DNA of 64,000 nucleotides. Source: Planktotalea sp. Lineage in GTDB: Bacteria; Pseudomonadota; Alphaproteobacteria; Rhodobacterales; Rhodobacteraceae. Position 1 is the stretch's first letter. Each line of letters starts with the position of its first letter. The position numbers and the translations under genes are program-made. Under the pieces are notes generated by a model. The model had not been told where the DNA came from. It saw nothing but the letters and a program-made list of their open reading frames with translations, and ran no database searches. The stretch spans positions 186,001 to 250,000 of the forward strand of contig NZ_JABBAL010000030.1 of NCBI RefSeq assembly GCF_018607995.1, in the 5' to 3' direction. Of this stretch, positions 20,552 to 29,771 are shown in pieces.

Positions 20552-20970
20552 TGGACGCCGATGCGATCATAAAGCATCTCGATCTCCAACCGCATCCAGA
20601 GGGCGGCTGGTATCGCCAAACGCACATCGACGACGCAAGACCGCGCGCGCACGGGACTTGCATCTACTTTCTGCTCAAGGCCGGCGAAAGTAGTCATTGG
20701 CACAAAGTCGACGCAACCGAAATTTGGCACTATTATGCAGGTGCCCCCTTGATCTTGAGCCTGTCAGAAACTGACGCAGGACCTGCATCTGAACACCTGC
20801 TCACGCCTGATCTGACCAAAGGCGTGCCACAGCTGATCGTGCCTATCCATCATTGGCAAAAGGCGAAAACAACTGGGGCGTTTACATTGGTTGGCTGCAC
20901 CGTGTCCCCGGGTTTTTCCTTTGACGGCTTTACCCTCGCTGCGCCGGGCTTCGAGATACCGAACGCATGA
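20551..20970 (+). CDS. DUF985 cupin domain protein
   Basis: This 139-residue beta-barrel cupin has the DUF985 signature PHPEGGWYRQTH near the N terminus, then TCIYFLLKAGESSHWHKVDATEIWHYYAGAPL and GAFTLVGCTVSPGFSFDGF. Members are small single-domain cupins of unclear enzymatic role, probably binding a metal or sugar nucleotide. The ATG at 20551 shares a base with the eno stop; a GTG at 20548 is the alternative. Its stop overlaps the start of the broken thioesterase frame (ATGA), so eno, cupin and thioesterase formed one coupled operon. Confidence 0.86.
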
Positions 20971-21445
20971 TATTCCATTTTTAACCACGCTTATTCCAAA
21001 GCAACAACAGGCGGGCTTGCCAAAAGTTTGGCAGCTCGCCATGGCGGATCGCGTGCGGTTCAACGAGATTGACATGCTCGGACATGTGAACAATGCCGCC
21101 TATCTCACATGATTCGAAAAGCTCAGAACGATCTACATTCAGGAATGTGGCCTTACGACATATGATCAAAAGAACGATCCACGGATCGTTATCCGGTCAG
21201 GTGAAATTCACTGGAAAAAGGAAATGCTGCGCAATGAGGCCTATATTGTCACCGCGCGTGCAACAGCCTATCGCACCACCAGCTTTACAATCGCGTCAGA
21301 AATCTGGGCTGGTGATCTGCGCACGACTTTCACCTGCGTGTGTGTCACGCTTGAGCCGGACGGCTCTGCACGCCGTCCCCTAGCCCAAACTTTCATAGAC
21401 CACATCCGCACAATCGACGGTGCCCAAACCGCTTCCTCTTTCTAA
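20967..21445 (+). pseudogene. 4HBT-fold acyl-CoA thioesterase, broken
   Basis: The frame from 21041 reads MADRVRFNEIDMLGHVNNA and then AYLT, TGA (21110-21112), FEKLRTIYIQECGLTTYD, continuing to TAA at 21445. This is a 4-hydroxybenzoyl-CoA thioesterase-type hotdog protein with the GHVNNAAYL motif. Homologues have Trp exactly at the TGA (YLTWFEKLR), so one G-to-A change explains it. The N terminus may also be shifted: the ATG at 20967, coupled to the cupin stop, gives MIFHF then TAA, whereas adding one T to the T5 run (20978-20982) would give MIFHFLTTLIPKQQQAG in the thioesterase frame. TGA acts as a normal stop elsewhere in this window. Confidence 0.85.
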
Positions 21446-21476
21446 AAGATATCCCCGCCGGAGGCCTCGACCTTTT

Positions 21477-23075
21477 TCAAACAGAGCGGGTCTGGAGATA
21501 TTTCACCAAAGCTCGGGTCGATCCATCTTTGTCATCCGCAGCTTCGCTCCCCTCGACAATCGGTTGCAGCGCCGTGGCGAGTTCTTTGCCCAACTCAACA
21601 CCCCATTGATCATAAGAGTTGATCCCCAAAATCACGCCCTCTACGAAAACACGGTGCTCATAAAGCGCGATAATTTGGCCGAGAACCTCAGGAGTGAGCT
21701 TTGGATAAAGCAACGTCGTTGACGGACGATTTCCAGGGAAGACACGGTGACGCGCTTGGCGTTCCAGCTCATCACCGACCAAGCCTTTAGCAGCCATCAA
21801 GTCCCGTGCCACGTTAATCGAACGGCCTGTCATCAGCGCTTCGGATTGCGCGAGACAGTTCGCACTAAGCAGTTGGTGTTGATGCACCAAATCTGTCTCA
21901 TGCCCTTCTGCGGCCAGCAAAAATTCGCAAGGCACCACACGCGATCCTTGATGGATCAGTTGATAGAAGGCGTGCTGCCCGTTTGTGCCCGGCTCGCCCC
22001 AGACAACAGGACCTGTGTGCACGGCAACATCAGAGCCATCCATTTGCACGGACTTACCATTACTTTCCATCTCAAGCTGCTGCAAATAGGCAGGCAAACG
22101 CGTCAGGCGTTGCTCGTATGGTAGGACCGCACGGGTGGTGTGTCCGCAAATCTGGTTGTGCCAGATCCCAACCAGCGCGAGCATGACAGGCAGGTTGTCC
22201 ATAAAGTCAGCATATTGGAAATGGCGATCCATTGCCTCTGCACCACCCAAGAAGGCACCGAATGCATCGTTCCCAACAGCAATCATAATGCCGAGCCCGA
22301 TCGGACCCCAAAGCGAATATCGCCCACCAACCCAATCCTCGAAACCGAACACACGGCTAGCAGGAATGCCCATCGCTGCGGTTTTTTCTTCAGACGTGCT
22401 GAGCGCTGCAAACTGTGCGCTGGGATCTTTGACTGTCTCAGACATCCACGCCATCGCTGTGCGCGCATTGGTCATCGTTTCAATCGTCGTGAAAGTTTTG
22501 GAGGCGACAACAACCAGCGTTGTCGTAGCATCCAGCCCACGCAAAGTGTCGGCAATATGCGCGCCATCCACGTTGGAGACATAGTGCACGTTCGGCCCGT
22601 CGTGATACGGCGCAAGCGCAAGTGTCGCCATCGCAGGTCCCAGATCAGAGCCGCCGATACCAATGTTCACGACATCGGTGATCGCGCCACCCTGCCCTTT
22701 GAAGACGCCCTTGCGGATGTCTTCCGAAAATTGCGCCATGCGATCCAACGTCTTATGGACCTCTGGCATCACATCCACCCCGTCCACAACGACTGGATCG
22801 CCGCTGAGGTTGCGCAAAGCCGTATGAAGAACCGCGCGGCCTTCGGTTTCGTTGATTTTCTCACCCGCAAACATCGCATCGCGCTTGGCGGTCACGCCTG
22901 CTGCGTTCGCTAAGTCAATTAGCGCTGTACGAGCTTCTTCAGAGATGCTGGTTTTTGAGTAATCAAAAAGCATATCCAGCGCGTTGACGGAAAAGTCGCC
23001 TGCGCGGTTTGCATTGCTTTCGAAGAGATCAACAATCTTGGTACCGCAGTCCAGCGCCTTCACATTTTTCCACAT
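21477..23075 (-). CDS. pgi: Glucose-6-phosphate isomerase
   Basis: Pgi interconverts glucose 6-phosphate and fructose 6-phosphate. The 532-residue protein carries NIGIGGSDLGPAMATLAL, the phosphate-binding VVVASKTFTTIETMTNA, GGRYSLWGPIGLGI, the QQLEMESNGKSV segment and the C-terminal NSYDQWGVELGKELA signature. It is the last gene of the zwf-pgl-pgi operon (12 bases after pgl), which feeds glucose 6-phosphate to the oxidative pentose phosphate or Entner-Doudoroff route. In roseobacters, hexose breakdown runs mainly through Entner-Doudoroff. edd and eda are not in this window. Confidence 0.97.
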   Translation of the reverse strand: MWKNVKALDCGTKIVDLFESNANRAGDFSVNALDMLFDYSKTSISEEARTALIDLANAAGVTAKRDAMFAGEKINETEGRAVLHTALRNLSGDPVVVDGVDVMPEVHKTLDRMAQFSEDIRKGVFKGQGGAITDVVNIGIGGSDLGPAMATLALAPYHDGPNVHYVSNVDGAHIADTLRGLDATTTLVVVASKTFTTIETMTNARTAMAWMSETVKDPSAQFAALSTSEEKTAAMGIPASRVFGFEDWVGGRYSLWGPIGLGIMIAVGNDAFGAFLGGAEAMDRHFQYADFMDNLPVMLALVGIWHNQICGHTTRAVLPYEQRLTRLPAYLQQLEMESNGKSVQMDGSDVAVHTGPVVWGEPGTNGQHAFYQLIHQGSRVVPCEFLLAAEGHETDLVHQHQLLSANCLAQSEALMTGRSINVARDLMAAKGLVGDELERQARHRVFPGNRPSTTLLYPKLTPEVLGQIIALYEHRVFVEGVILGINSYDQWGVELGKELATALQPIVEGSEAADDKDGSTRALVKYLQTRSV

Positions 23076-23087
23076 CGCTATAATCCT

Positions 23088-23759
23088 TTAAGGTGCCCAG
23101 TGCACATCTGCGCCCGTCAGCACCGATTTGATTGGGGCATCATGCGCACTAAGATGTTGTGCTTTTTCAAACGCTTCACGCTTTTCTTCGCCGATGATCA
23201 CAACGTGTTTTCGCAAAGCGCCATCCAAAACACGCGCGCTTAGCGTAACACGTGGTTCGGGCGCGTTCGGTGCGCGCATTGGCACCAAGATTGGCGCGCG
23301 CGGATCAAGGGCTTCGTCGAGCTTATCAGCGCCCGGAAACAGCGATGCAGTGTGCATATCTGCCCCCATGCCCAGCAAAAGGACGGCAATCGGCAATTCC
23401 GGTGCAATAATCGCTTCTAATTCTGGCAATTTTTCCTCCGGCGTGTCCGCGCTCGCATAAAGCGGTAGATGACGCGCAGCGGCTGCACGATTGACCAACA
23501 ATCGTTCGCGAATGAGTTTAGTGTTTGAGCGGTCACTGTCGGTTGGAACCCAACGTTCATCCGTCAACATCACATCAACGCAGTCCCACGGCAAATCTGC
23601 GGCGCACAAATCATCAAACAAAGGGCCCGGTGTTGTGCCTCCAGGGACAGCCAAACAAGCGCGGTCCTCATGACGAAGCGCTGCGTTCAGATCCCCTGCA
23701 ATTTTGTTGGCAAGATCAATCATCAAAATATCTGAGTCGGGGTATTCGATAAAATTCAT
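23088..23759 (-). CDS. pgl: 6-phosphogluconolactonase
   Basis: Pgl (DevB/SOL family) hydrolyses 6-phosphogluconolactone made by Zwf. The 223-residue protein shows the NagB-like phosphate loop VPGGTTPGPLFDDL, the MLTDERWVPTDSDRSN motif and LLGMGADMHTASLFPGAD. In that last motif Met-His takes the place of the more usual Asp-Gly/His-Thr. The ATG overlaps the zwf stop by 4 bases, so the two consecutive enzymes are translationally coupled. Confidence 0.95.
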   Translation of the reverse strand: MNFIEYPDSDILMIDLANKIAGDLNAALRHEDRACLAVPGGTTPGPLFDDLCAADLPWDCVDVMLTDERWVPTDSDRSNTKLIRERLLVNRAAAARHLPLYASADTPEEKLPELEAIIAPELPIAVLLLGMGADMHTASLFPGADKLDEALDPRAPILVPMRAPNAPEPRVTLSARVLDGALRKHVVIIGEEKREAFEKAQHLSAHDAPIKSVLTGADVHWAP

Positions 23760-25210
23760 CGTTTGATTTCTCTCCAAATGCGGCCATCACGTGCGATCAT
23801 AGCCATAGCATCGGTCGGACCTTCGCTGCCGCTATCGTAAGTTTTAGGCACTTCGCCGCGCGCTTGCCAGCCCTCTATGATAGGATCAGTCCAGGCCCAT
23901 GCCGCTTCGACCTCATCGCCGCGCATAAACAGCGTCTGATTGCCACGGATCACATCCATGATCAGTCGCTCATAAGCATCAGGTGCATCAATTGCGTTGT
24001 CGCCAAGCGCGTCGGCAAAAGACATATCAAGCGGGACATCAACAAGACGCATGCCCCCTGGCCCTGGTTCTTTAATCGTAACATCAAGCGTCATGCCTTC
24101 ATTCGGCTGTAAGCGAATCCGAAGCTCGTTGTTGTGACGGCCCGCGTCGGCACCAAAAATCGAATGGGGCGCATCTTTAAAGACAACGGTGATTTCAGAG
24201 GTACGCGCCTTTAAACGCTTGCCAGTACGCAGATAAAACGGTGTACCCGCCCATCGCCAATTACTGATCGCCATTTTCATCGCAATGAAACTTTCGGTTT
24301 TGCTACTGGAATCCTCTACATGCGTTCTGAAATCATCGTCGTCCTCGGAGGGGCCGTATTGTCCGCGTACAATATGGTGCGGAAGCACAGGTTCTAGCGC
24401 ACGAATGACTTTCAGCTTCTCGTCTCGCACAGCATCAGGATCAAATTTTGCAGGTGGTTCCATCGCTATGAGGCAAAGCAGTTGCATCAAGTGGTTTTGC
24501 ACCATATCGCGTATTGCGCCGGAGCGGTCGTAGTATTCACCGCGCCCGGCAACACCCACAGTTTCGGCGACAGTTATTTGGATATGATCGATGTATTGGC
24601 TGTTCCAAAGCGGTTCGAACAACATATTACCGAACCGCACAGCCATCAGGTTTTGCACAGTTTCTTTGCCAAGATAGTGATCGATCCGGTAAATCTGCTT
24701 TTCATCAAAATGCTTGGCCAAGGACGCATTAAGGGATTTCGCTGTTGCAAGATCGCGGCCAAATGGCTTTTCTACGACGATACGGCTGTCGTTATCTGCC
24801 ATCGCAAAGCGCTTTAAGCGTTCTGCAAGATCACCAAATAGGCTTGGCGCGACTGAGAAATAAAACGCATTCACCAAGTCTTTGCGAATTTTTCCGGCTA
24901 GCTCTGTCCAACCAGTGTCACCACGCGCGTCCACAGCGACGTAATCGAGCCGTATAAGAAACTCAGCAAGGACACTCTCGTCAATCGCGTCGCTCGATAC
25001 GAATTCGTGAATAGCGGCAGCCACGATCTCGCGGAATTCTTCGGCTGAATGCACACCACGCGCTGCGCCAATGATTTTACTCTCAGACGACATTTGACCA
25101 GAACAAAACCGACGAAAAAGTCCCGGCAAAATCTTCCGACGGGCGAGATCGCCCGTTCCGCCGAAGATGACAAGATCAAAAGGATCTACAGGAATGACGC
25201 GAGAAACCAT
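23756..25210 (-). CDS. zwf: Glucose-6-phosphate 1-dehydrogenase
   Basis: Zwf oxidises glucose 6-phosphate to 6-phosphogluconolactone with NAD(P). The 484-residue protein has the dinucleotide-binding FGGTGDLARRKILPGL (about 15-30), EKPFGRDLATA, the active-site RIDHYLGKETVQNLMAVRF (about 180-198) and SGAIRDMVQNHLMQLLCL. The start giving MVSRVIPVDPFDL is supported by AGGAG eight bases upstream. A longer frame to 25249 has no such support. It heads the zwf-pgl-pgi operon, and a perfect 12-bp palindrome lies about 45 bases upstream. Confidence 0.96.
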   Translation of the reverse strand: MVSRVIPVDPFDLVIFGGTGDLARRKILPGLFRRFCSGQMSSESKIIGAARGVHSAEEFREIVAAAIHEFVSSDAIDESVLAEFLIRLDYVAVDARGDTGWTELAGKIRKDLVNAFYFSVAPSLFGDLAERLKRFAMADNDSRIVVEKPFGRDLATAKSLNASLAKHFDEKQIYRIDHYLGKETVQNLMAVRFGNMLFEPLWNSQYIDHIQITVAETVGVAGRGEYYDRSGAIRDMVQNHLMQLLCLIAMEPPAKFDPDAVRDEKLKVIRALEPVLPHHIVRGQYGPSEDDDDFRTHVEDSSSKTESFIAMKMAISNWRWAGTPFYLRTGKRLKARTSEITVVFKDAPHSIFGADAGRHNNELRIRLQPNEGMTLDVTIKEPGPGGMRLVDVPLDMSFADALGDNAIDAPDAYERLIMDVIRGNQTLFMRGDEVEAAWAWTDPIIEGWQARGEVPKTYDSGSEGPTDAMAMIARDGRIWREIKR

Positions 25211-25252
25211 GCGAGGCGCTCCTAATATTGATACAACGCAACAACCCAAGCT

Positions 25253-25264
25253 GTTAGCGCTAAC
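25253..25264. promoter_or_regulatory. Palindrome GTTAGCGCTAAC upstream of zwf
   Basis: This is a perfect 12-bp palindrome with central GCGC, 43 bases before the zwf start. A second short palindrome (AACGTT) overlaps its right side. The form and position fit an operator of a LacI-family repressor, proteins that often control zwf/edd/eda genes. No such regulator gene is in the window, so the assignment is inference. Confidence 0.5.
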
Positions 25265-25350
25265 GTTAAGCTTTATGCCTCATTAACGCGCAGCAAAATG
25301 AATGTCTAACACTGCTTTGTGTCATCACAATGGTGTCAGTGTTTCTTTGA

Positions 25351-25371
25351 GCGCTTATATGTCTTAAGCGC
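25351..25371. promoter_or_regulatory. Inverted repeat upstream of the radical SAM gene
   Basis: GCGCTTA and TAAGCGC form 7-bp arms around TATGTCT, centred about 50 bases before the radical SAM start and within the zwf/radical SAM divergent promoter region. It could be a repressor site. There is no T tract, so it is not a terminator. Confidence 0.4.
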
Positions 25372-25412
25372 GCGGAGTAAACGCAAGCAAAACGCTCTAC
25401 TGAGGACAATCC

Positions 25413-26366
25413 ATGAAAGATATCGAAAATCCGCTTCTTTCGGCTAAAAAATTCAATGACCCCTTCATTACGGCCAAGGGTGAGCAACGTGCAAGCGTTG
25501 CATTGAGCGATCCGCAAACGCTTTGGTTTAACACAGGCACCCTGTGCAATATTGAATGCGAAAATTGCTATATTTTGAGTTCCCCAAAAAATGACGCGTT
25601 GGTCTATATTACCGCCGGCGAAGTGCGCATCTATCTGGATCAGTTGGAGACCCGCAAGTGGGGCGTGCGCGAGATTGCCTTCACGGGTGGTGAGCCGTTT
25701 ATGAACCCCGAGATGATTGAGATCACCCGCGCCTCTCTCGAGCGCGGCTATGATGTGTTGATCCTGACCAATGCGATGCGCCCGATGATGCGTAAATCTA
25801 TGCGCGCAGGGCTGTTAGAGTTGAATGCAGCCTACCCCGGTAAATTAACGATGCGTATTTCTGTGGATCACTGGGATAGCGTCAACCATAACAAAGAACG
25901 CGGCGCTGGAACGTTTGAAAAAACAATTGAAGGCATGGCTTGGCTACAAAGGAACGGCTTTGCCATGGCTGTTGCGGGTCGCACGGTCTGGGGCGAAAGC
26001 GACGCCGCATCGCGCCAAGGCTACGCCGCGCTGTTTGCAGAGCATGGCTTTGAAATAGACGCCCGCAACCCCGCTCAGACAGTTTTATTCCCTGAGATGG
26101 ATGAGACCGCCGATGTTCCCGAGATTACAAGCGCTTGTTGGGTCATTCTAAACAAATCGCCTGACGCAATGATGTGCGCGTCCTCGCGTATGGTCGTTAA
26201 ACGCAAAGGTGCGGATAAGCCTACGGTTCTAGCTTGCACCTTGTTGCCGTATGCGCCCGAATTTGAACTTGGCAGCAGCTTGGAAGACGCCGAAGGGTCT
26301 GTACAGTTAAACCATCCCCATTGCGCGAAATTCTGTGTCTTGGGTGGGGCGAGCTGTTCGGCGTAA
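25413..26366 (+). CDS. Radical SAM protein of unknown substrate
   Basis: This 317-residue radical SAM enzyme has the 4Fe-4S motif CX3CX2C at C45, C49 and C52 (TLCNIECENCYIL), the SAM-binding FTGGEPFMNPEM (GGE motif) and a TIM-barrel-like core with ISVDHWDSVNHNKERG. The C-terminal part holds further cysteines in SACWVI, MMCASS, LACTLLPY and HCAKFCVLGGASC. These could bind an auxiliary SPASM/twitch-like cluster, so a redox or peptide-modifying role is possible. No precursor peptide or partner enzyme gene lies next to it. Its neighbours are divergent zwf and convergent anmK, so it is transcribed alone. Function not assigned. Confidence 0.85.
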   Translation: MKDIENPLLSAKKFNDPFITAKGEQRASVALSDPQTLWFNTGTLCNIECENCYILSSPKNDALVYITAGEVRIYLDQLETRKWGVREIAFTGGEPFMNPEMIEITRASLERGYDVLILTNAMRPMMRKSMRAGLLELNAAYPGKLTMRISVDHWDSVNHNKERGAGTFEKTIEGMAWLQRNGFAMAVAGRTVWGESDAASRQGYAALFAEHGFEIDARNPAQTVLFPEMDETADVPEITSACWVILNKSPDAMMCASSRMVVKRKGADKPTVLACTLLPYAPEFELGSSLEDAEGSVQLNHPHCAKFCVLGGASCSA

Positions 26367-26391
26367 GTGCTTTTTGGACCTGCTGGTATCA

Positions 26392-26437
26392 GAGGCCAGT
26401 CCCTCACAAACCCTAGGGTATTTACAGAGATATGATG
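26392..26437 (+). repeat. Dispersed intergenic repeat, copy F (degenerate)
   Basis: GAGGCCAGTCCCTC, a 3-4 base spacer, then ACCCTAGGGTATTTACAGAG matches the family arms and its GTATTTA tail with several substitutions. It lies between the convergent radical SAM and anmK genes. Confidence 0.5.
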
Positions 26438-26446
26438 CGTGCGGAG

Positions 26447-27547
26447 TTAGTCTTTGCCTAAAGGTTTGCTAAGGATGCCACCGCCGACATGTCCGCTAAC
26501 ACCAGTGGTGCTTGGGCCACTGGTTGGAAGGCCCCGCGCGACTCTGACTGCTAGATAAGCAAACGCTTGTGCTTCAAGCATATCACCATCCAAGCCAACG
26601 TCTTCTACGGGATCTACTGGGCAATCTAGCGCTTCGCGCAGCATATGCATCATCACCGGGTTGTGGCGACCACCGCCGCATACAAACACACGTGTCGGAA
26701 GGCTTGGGCAATGCTCCATCGCCTGCATCACGGCTGCGGCGCTCATCGCGGTCATAGTTGCTGCCGCATCTGCGTCGGAGAGTTTGCGCACCAGTTCCAG
26801 CATGATAGAGAAATCGTTCCGATCCAGTGATTTCGGTGGAATGCGAGCAAAATAAGTCTCGGTCAGGAAGAGTTCCAGCGCGCCTGTCTCCACCTGCCCT
26901 TTCTGGGCCAATTTGCCGTCTTTGTCGTAACTCAACCCGCGCCGCGCTTGCATCAAATCATTGATCGGCGCGTTCGCAGGCCCTGTATCAAAGGCGAGCA
27001 ACGAGTTCGCGTCCTCAGCTTTGGATTTGCTCGGATCGATCCATGTGATATTACCCACGCCGCCCAAGTTTAGAAACGCAATCGGTGCATCCGCTTTGAT
27101 CCATTTGGCACATGCGAAGTGAAAGAACGGCGCAAGCGGCGCGCCTTCGCCGCCCAATTGCACATCATTCGTGCGAAAGTCCCAGACCACAGGCGCGCCA
27201 ACCTGTTGCGCCAAAGCGGCACCATCGCCAAGTTGATGCGTTCCCCGCCCGCGCGGTTCATGCGCGAGGGTTTGGCCATGAAATCCAATCAAGTCTGGAT
27301 CGAACCCGCTCAGTACCCCTATGTGTGCGTCTTGCACGACGGCCAAAGCTTGTTCCAATCCGTTGCCAGGCCAACGGCCCAACACACCACGCAGCACTGC
27401 GCGTTCTTCGTTTGAATAACTGCGATATGCGCTTGACCCGAAGGCATCGATGATCTCGCCGTCGGTCACCACTTCCGCCGCATCCACCCCGTCCAGCGAC
27501 GTGCCCGACATCAATCCAATCGCTTTCACCAATCCCGTGCCCTTCAT
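26447..27547 (-). CDS. anmK: Anhydro-N-acetylmuramic acid kinase
   Basis: AnmK phosphorylates and opens 1,6-anhydroMurNAc to MurNAc 6-phosphate during recycling of cell-wall fragments made by lytic transglycosylases. The 366-residue protein starts with the family signature [18 protein letters not shown]. It contains [26 protein letters not shown] and [13 protein letters not shown], plus [14 protein letters not shown] of the ASKHA fold. It is divergent from tyrS with about 60 bases between starts. This head-to-head anmK/tyrS pair is common in alphaproteobacteria. Confidence 0.95.
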   Translation of the reverse strand: MKGTGLVKAIGLMSGTSLDGVDAAEVVTDGEIIDAFGSSAYRSYSNEERAVLRGVLGRWPGNGLEQALAVVQDAHIGVLSGFDPDLIGFHGQTLAHEPRGRGTHQLGDGAALAQQVGAPVVWDFRTNDVQLGGEGAPLAPFFHFACAKWIKADAPIAFLNLGGVGNITWIDPSKSKAEDANSLLAFDTGPANAPINDLMQARRGLSYDKDGKLAQKGQVETGALELFLTETYFARIPPKSLDRNDFSIMLELVRKLSDADAAATMTAMSAAAVMQAMEHCPSLPTRVFVCGGGRHNPVMMHMLREALDCPVDPVEDVGLDGDMLEAQAFAYLAVRVARGLPTSGPSTTGVSGHVGGGILSKPLGKD

Positions 27548-27611
27548 AGGCTTTTCCTTTACGCATCTGCCCTGTATGAGCTTTGACCAGAGCTATACGT
27601 GGACGCAAGTT

Positions 27612-28865
27612 ATGACCTACCATCCTAAATCCGATTTCATTGCAGTGATGATGGAGCGTGGCTTTTTGGCCGATTGCACCGATTATCAAGGTCTCGACGA
27701 GGCGGCGCTAAAAGGCGGCATGCCCGCCTACATTGGCTTTGATGCGACGGCTGAGTCTTTGCATGTAGGCTCGCTGATCCAGATTATGATGTTGCGCTGG
27801 TTGCAAAAGACAGGCGGCAAGCCAATCACTTTGATGGGTGGCGGCACGACCAAAGTAGGTGATCCGTCTTTTCGCGCCGATGAACGCCCTCTGCTCACGC
27901 CTGAGAAAATCGATGATAACATTGCTGGCATTAAGAAAGTCTTCAGCGCGTATTTGACATATGGTGATGGCCCGTCTGATGCCTTGATGATCAACAATGC
28001 GGAATGGCTTGATGGGCTGAACTACCTCGATTTCCTGCGCGACATTGGCAAGCATTTCTCGGTTAATCGGATGCTCGCTTTTGAAAGCGTAAAGTCGCGC
28101 CTTGATCGCGAGCAGAGCCTGAGCTTTCTTGAGTTCAACTACATGATCTTGCAGGCCTATGACTTTCTTGAGTTGAACCGCCGCTATGGCTGCGTGCTGC
28201 AGATGGGGGGCTCGGATCAGTGGGGCAATATCGTCAATGGTATTGACCTGACGCGCCGCGTTTTGGACAATCAGATCTTCGGATTGACCTCGCCATTACT
28301 GACCACATCGGACGGCAAAAAGATGGGTAAGAGCGCAGATGGCGCTGTTTGGCTAAACCCTGACATACGTAGCCCCTACGAGTTTTGGCAATTCTGGCGT
28401 AACACGACCGATGCCGACGTAGGCCGTTTTCTCAAACTCTACACGGAAATGCCTGTAGAAGAATGCGAACGCCTTGGCGCGTTAGCAGGCTCCGAGATTA
28501 ATGAGGCGAAGGTCATCCTCGCCAATGAGATCACCAAGCTTTGCCACGGCGCGGAGGCCGCCGGCACCGCCGAAGCGACATCGCGCGAAGTGTTCGAAAA
28601 GGGCGGCGTTGGCGATGATTTACCCACGCTCGAGCTAACACGTGAAGAGTTGGGCGATGGCCTTTCCATCGTACAAGCCATCGTGCGCGCGGGGCTTGCG
28701 AAGTCCGGCAAAAACGCGAAACGTCTGATCTCCGAGAATGGTGCAAAGATCGATGATGCGCCCCTGAACGATGCAGGCCTCATGCTCGACGCGGCCGCTT
28801 TGACGTCACCTATCAAGCTAAGCGCAGGCAAGAAACGCCACGCGCTTATCGTGCTGAAAGGGTAA
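27612..28865 (+). CDS. tyrS: Tyrosyl-tRNA synthetase
   Basis: TyrRS charges tRNA-Tyr. The 417-residue class I synthetase has [18 protein letters not shown] (HIGH-type motif HVGS), [11 protein letters not shown] for tyrosine and anticodon recognition, [12 protein letters not shown] (KMSKS-type) and a C-terminal S4 RNA-binding domain ([17 protein letters not shown]). The start at 27612 (MTYHPKSDF) fits family N termini. The frame is open upstream into the divergent anmK, but those residues are not conserved-looking. Confidence 0.96.
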   Translation: MTYHPKSDFIAVMMERGFLADCTDYQGLDEAALKGGMPAYIGFDATAESLHVGSLIQIMMLRWLQKTGGKPITLMGGGTTKVGDPSFRADERPLLTPEKIDDNIAGIKKVFSAYLTYGDGPSDALMINNAEWLDGLNYLDFLRDIGKHFSVNRMLAFESVKSRLDREQSLSFLEFNYMILQAYDFLELNRRYGCVLQMGGSDQWGNIVNGIDLTRRVLDNQIFGLTSPLLTTSDGKKMGKSADGAVWLNPDIRSPYEFWQFWRNTTDADVGRFLKLYTEMPVEECERLGALAGSEINEAKVILANEITKLCHGAEAAGTAEATSREVFEKGGVGDDLPTLELTREELGDGLSIVQAIVRAGLAKSGKNAKRLISENGAKIDDAPLNDAGLMLDAAALTSPIKLSAGKKRHALIVLKG

Positions 28866-28868
28866 ACA

Positions 28869-29709
28869 ATGCTGCGCCTCACAACCGCCCTTTTGCTCAT
28901 CACTAGCCCGCTCACTGCGCAAGAATTTTACGGCAGCGCACAATTGTCTTTCGAGCAAAGTCAAACGGCAGGTGCCCCCGTCGCAATCCAAGGCGCAACA
29001 GGAACTTTGCTGACGGGGCGCACCAATCTGAGCTTTGGCCGCCTTACGCAAAGTGGTCTCTATATCCAAGCGGATCTTGGACTTGCGGCGACGAACAACG
29101 CCAATGCGGCCCCCAATACGGCAAACACCTCAAACAGCCTGATACTGCGCACGGGCCGCTCTGCTGATCGCTTTAGCTACGGTGTCTCTGTGGGCGCGCT
29201 GCAATCGGACCACGACAATGACGGAAGCGATGATGCGATGCGTCTGCTCGCGCAGTATTGAAGGCTCGTACTCACTATGTAATAGTTGGTCATTCAATGG
29301 ACATCTGGGATACATTACAGGCACCAGTAGAACAGACAGCGTCGCAACAGCCACCGACGGTATTGCGACTGGCGTTGGCATCACCTTTGCAGCTACTGAT
29401 CGCCTGAGCTTTGGCACCTCCATCGGCTACCTCAACGCGAAAATGGACGCCCCGAGCACTGTGGTTGAGCTGTGGACGCTGGAAGCGCGCGTCGATTATG
29501 ACATCCAAGCGGTGCCCGGCTTGTCGCTCTTCGCCGCTACGCAATATGGTGAGAGCCACCGGAAAGAGATCGTCGGCACCGATGATATCACTGACACCAC
29601 CTCAATCATGGCGGGAATCACCTATCGCTTCGGTGGAAAACGCCTCAGAACCGCCAACCTCACCTATCTGGAGCCATTCCTCGCCAACACAGGCGGCATT
29701 ATCGAATAG
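28869..29709 (+). pseudogene. Outer-membrane porin-like protein, frameshifted
   Basis: It begins with a signal peptide (MLRLTTALLLITSPLTAQ) followed by alternating polar/apolar strands typical of a beta barrel (YGSAQLSFEQSQT, TNLSFGRLTQSGLYIQADLG). At 29258-29259 the frame ends in TATTGA. Dropping one T joins LLAQYEGSYSL to NSWSFNGHLGYITGTSRTD in the next frame, which runs to 29709 and ends with more barrel strands (SIMAGITYRFGGKRLRTANL). One inserted base therefore explains the break. The gene lies 3 bases after tyrS, and its 3' end is followed by a copy of the dispersed repeat. Family not identified further. Confidence 0.8.
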
Positions 29710-29710
29710 G

Positions 29711-29771
29711 CTTCATCTTTGCAAATAAACTTCGGGGGAGTCTCAGCTTGCGGAGACGGGGGCTGGCCCCC
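29711..29771 (-). repeat. Dispersed intergenic repeat, copy B (long form)
   Basis: On the minus strand: GGGGGCCAGCCCCC, an inserted hairpin (GTCTC...GAGAC), then CTCCCCCGAAGTTTATTTG and CAAAGATGAAGCC. It is nearly identical in layout to copy D. It lies between the convergent porin-like pseudogene and the DUF3179 gene, touching the latter's stop codon. Confidence 0.65.
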
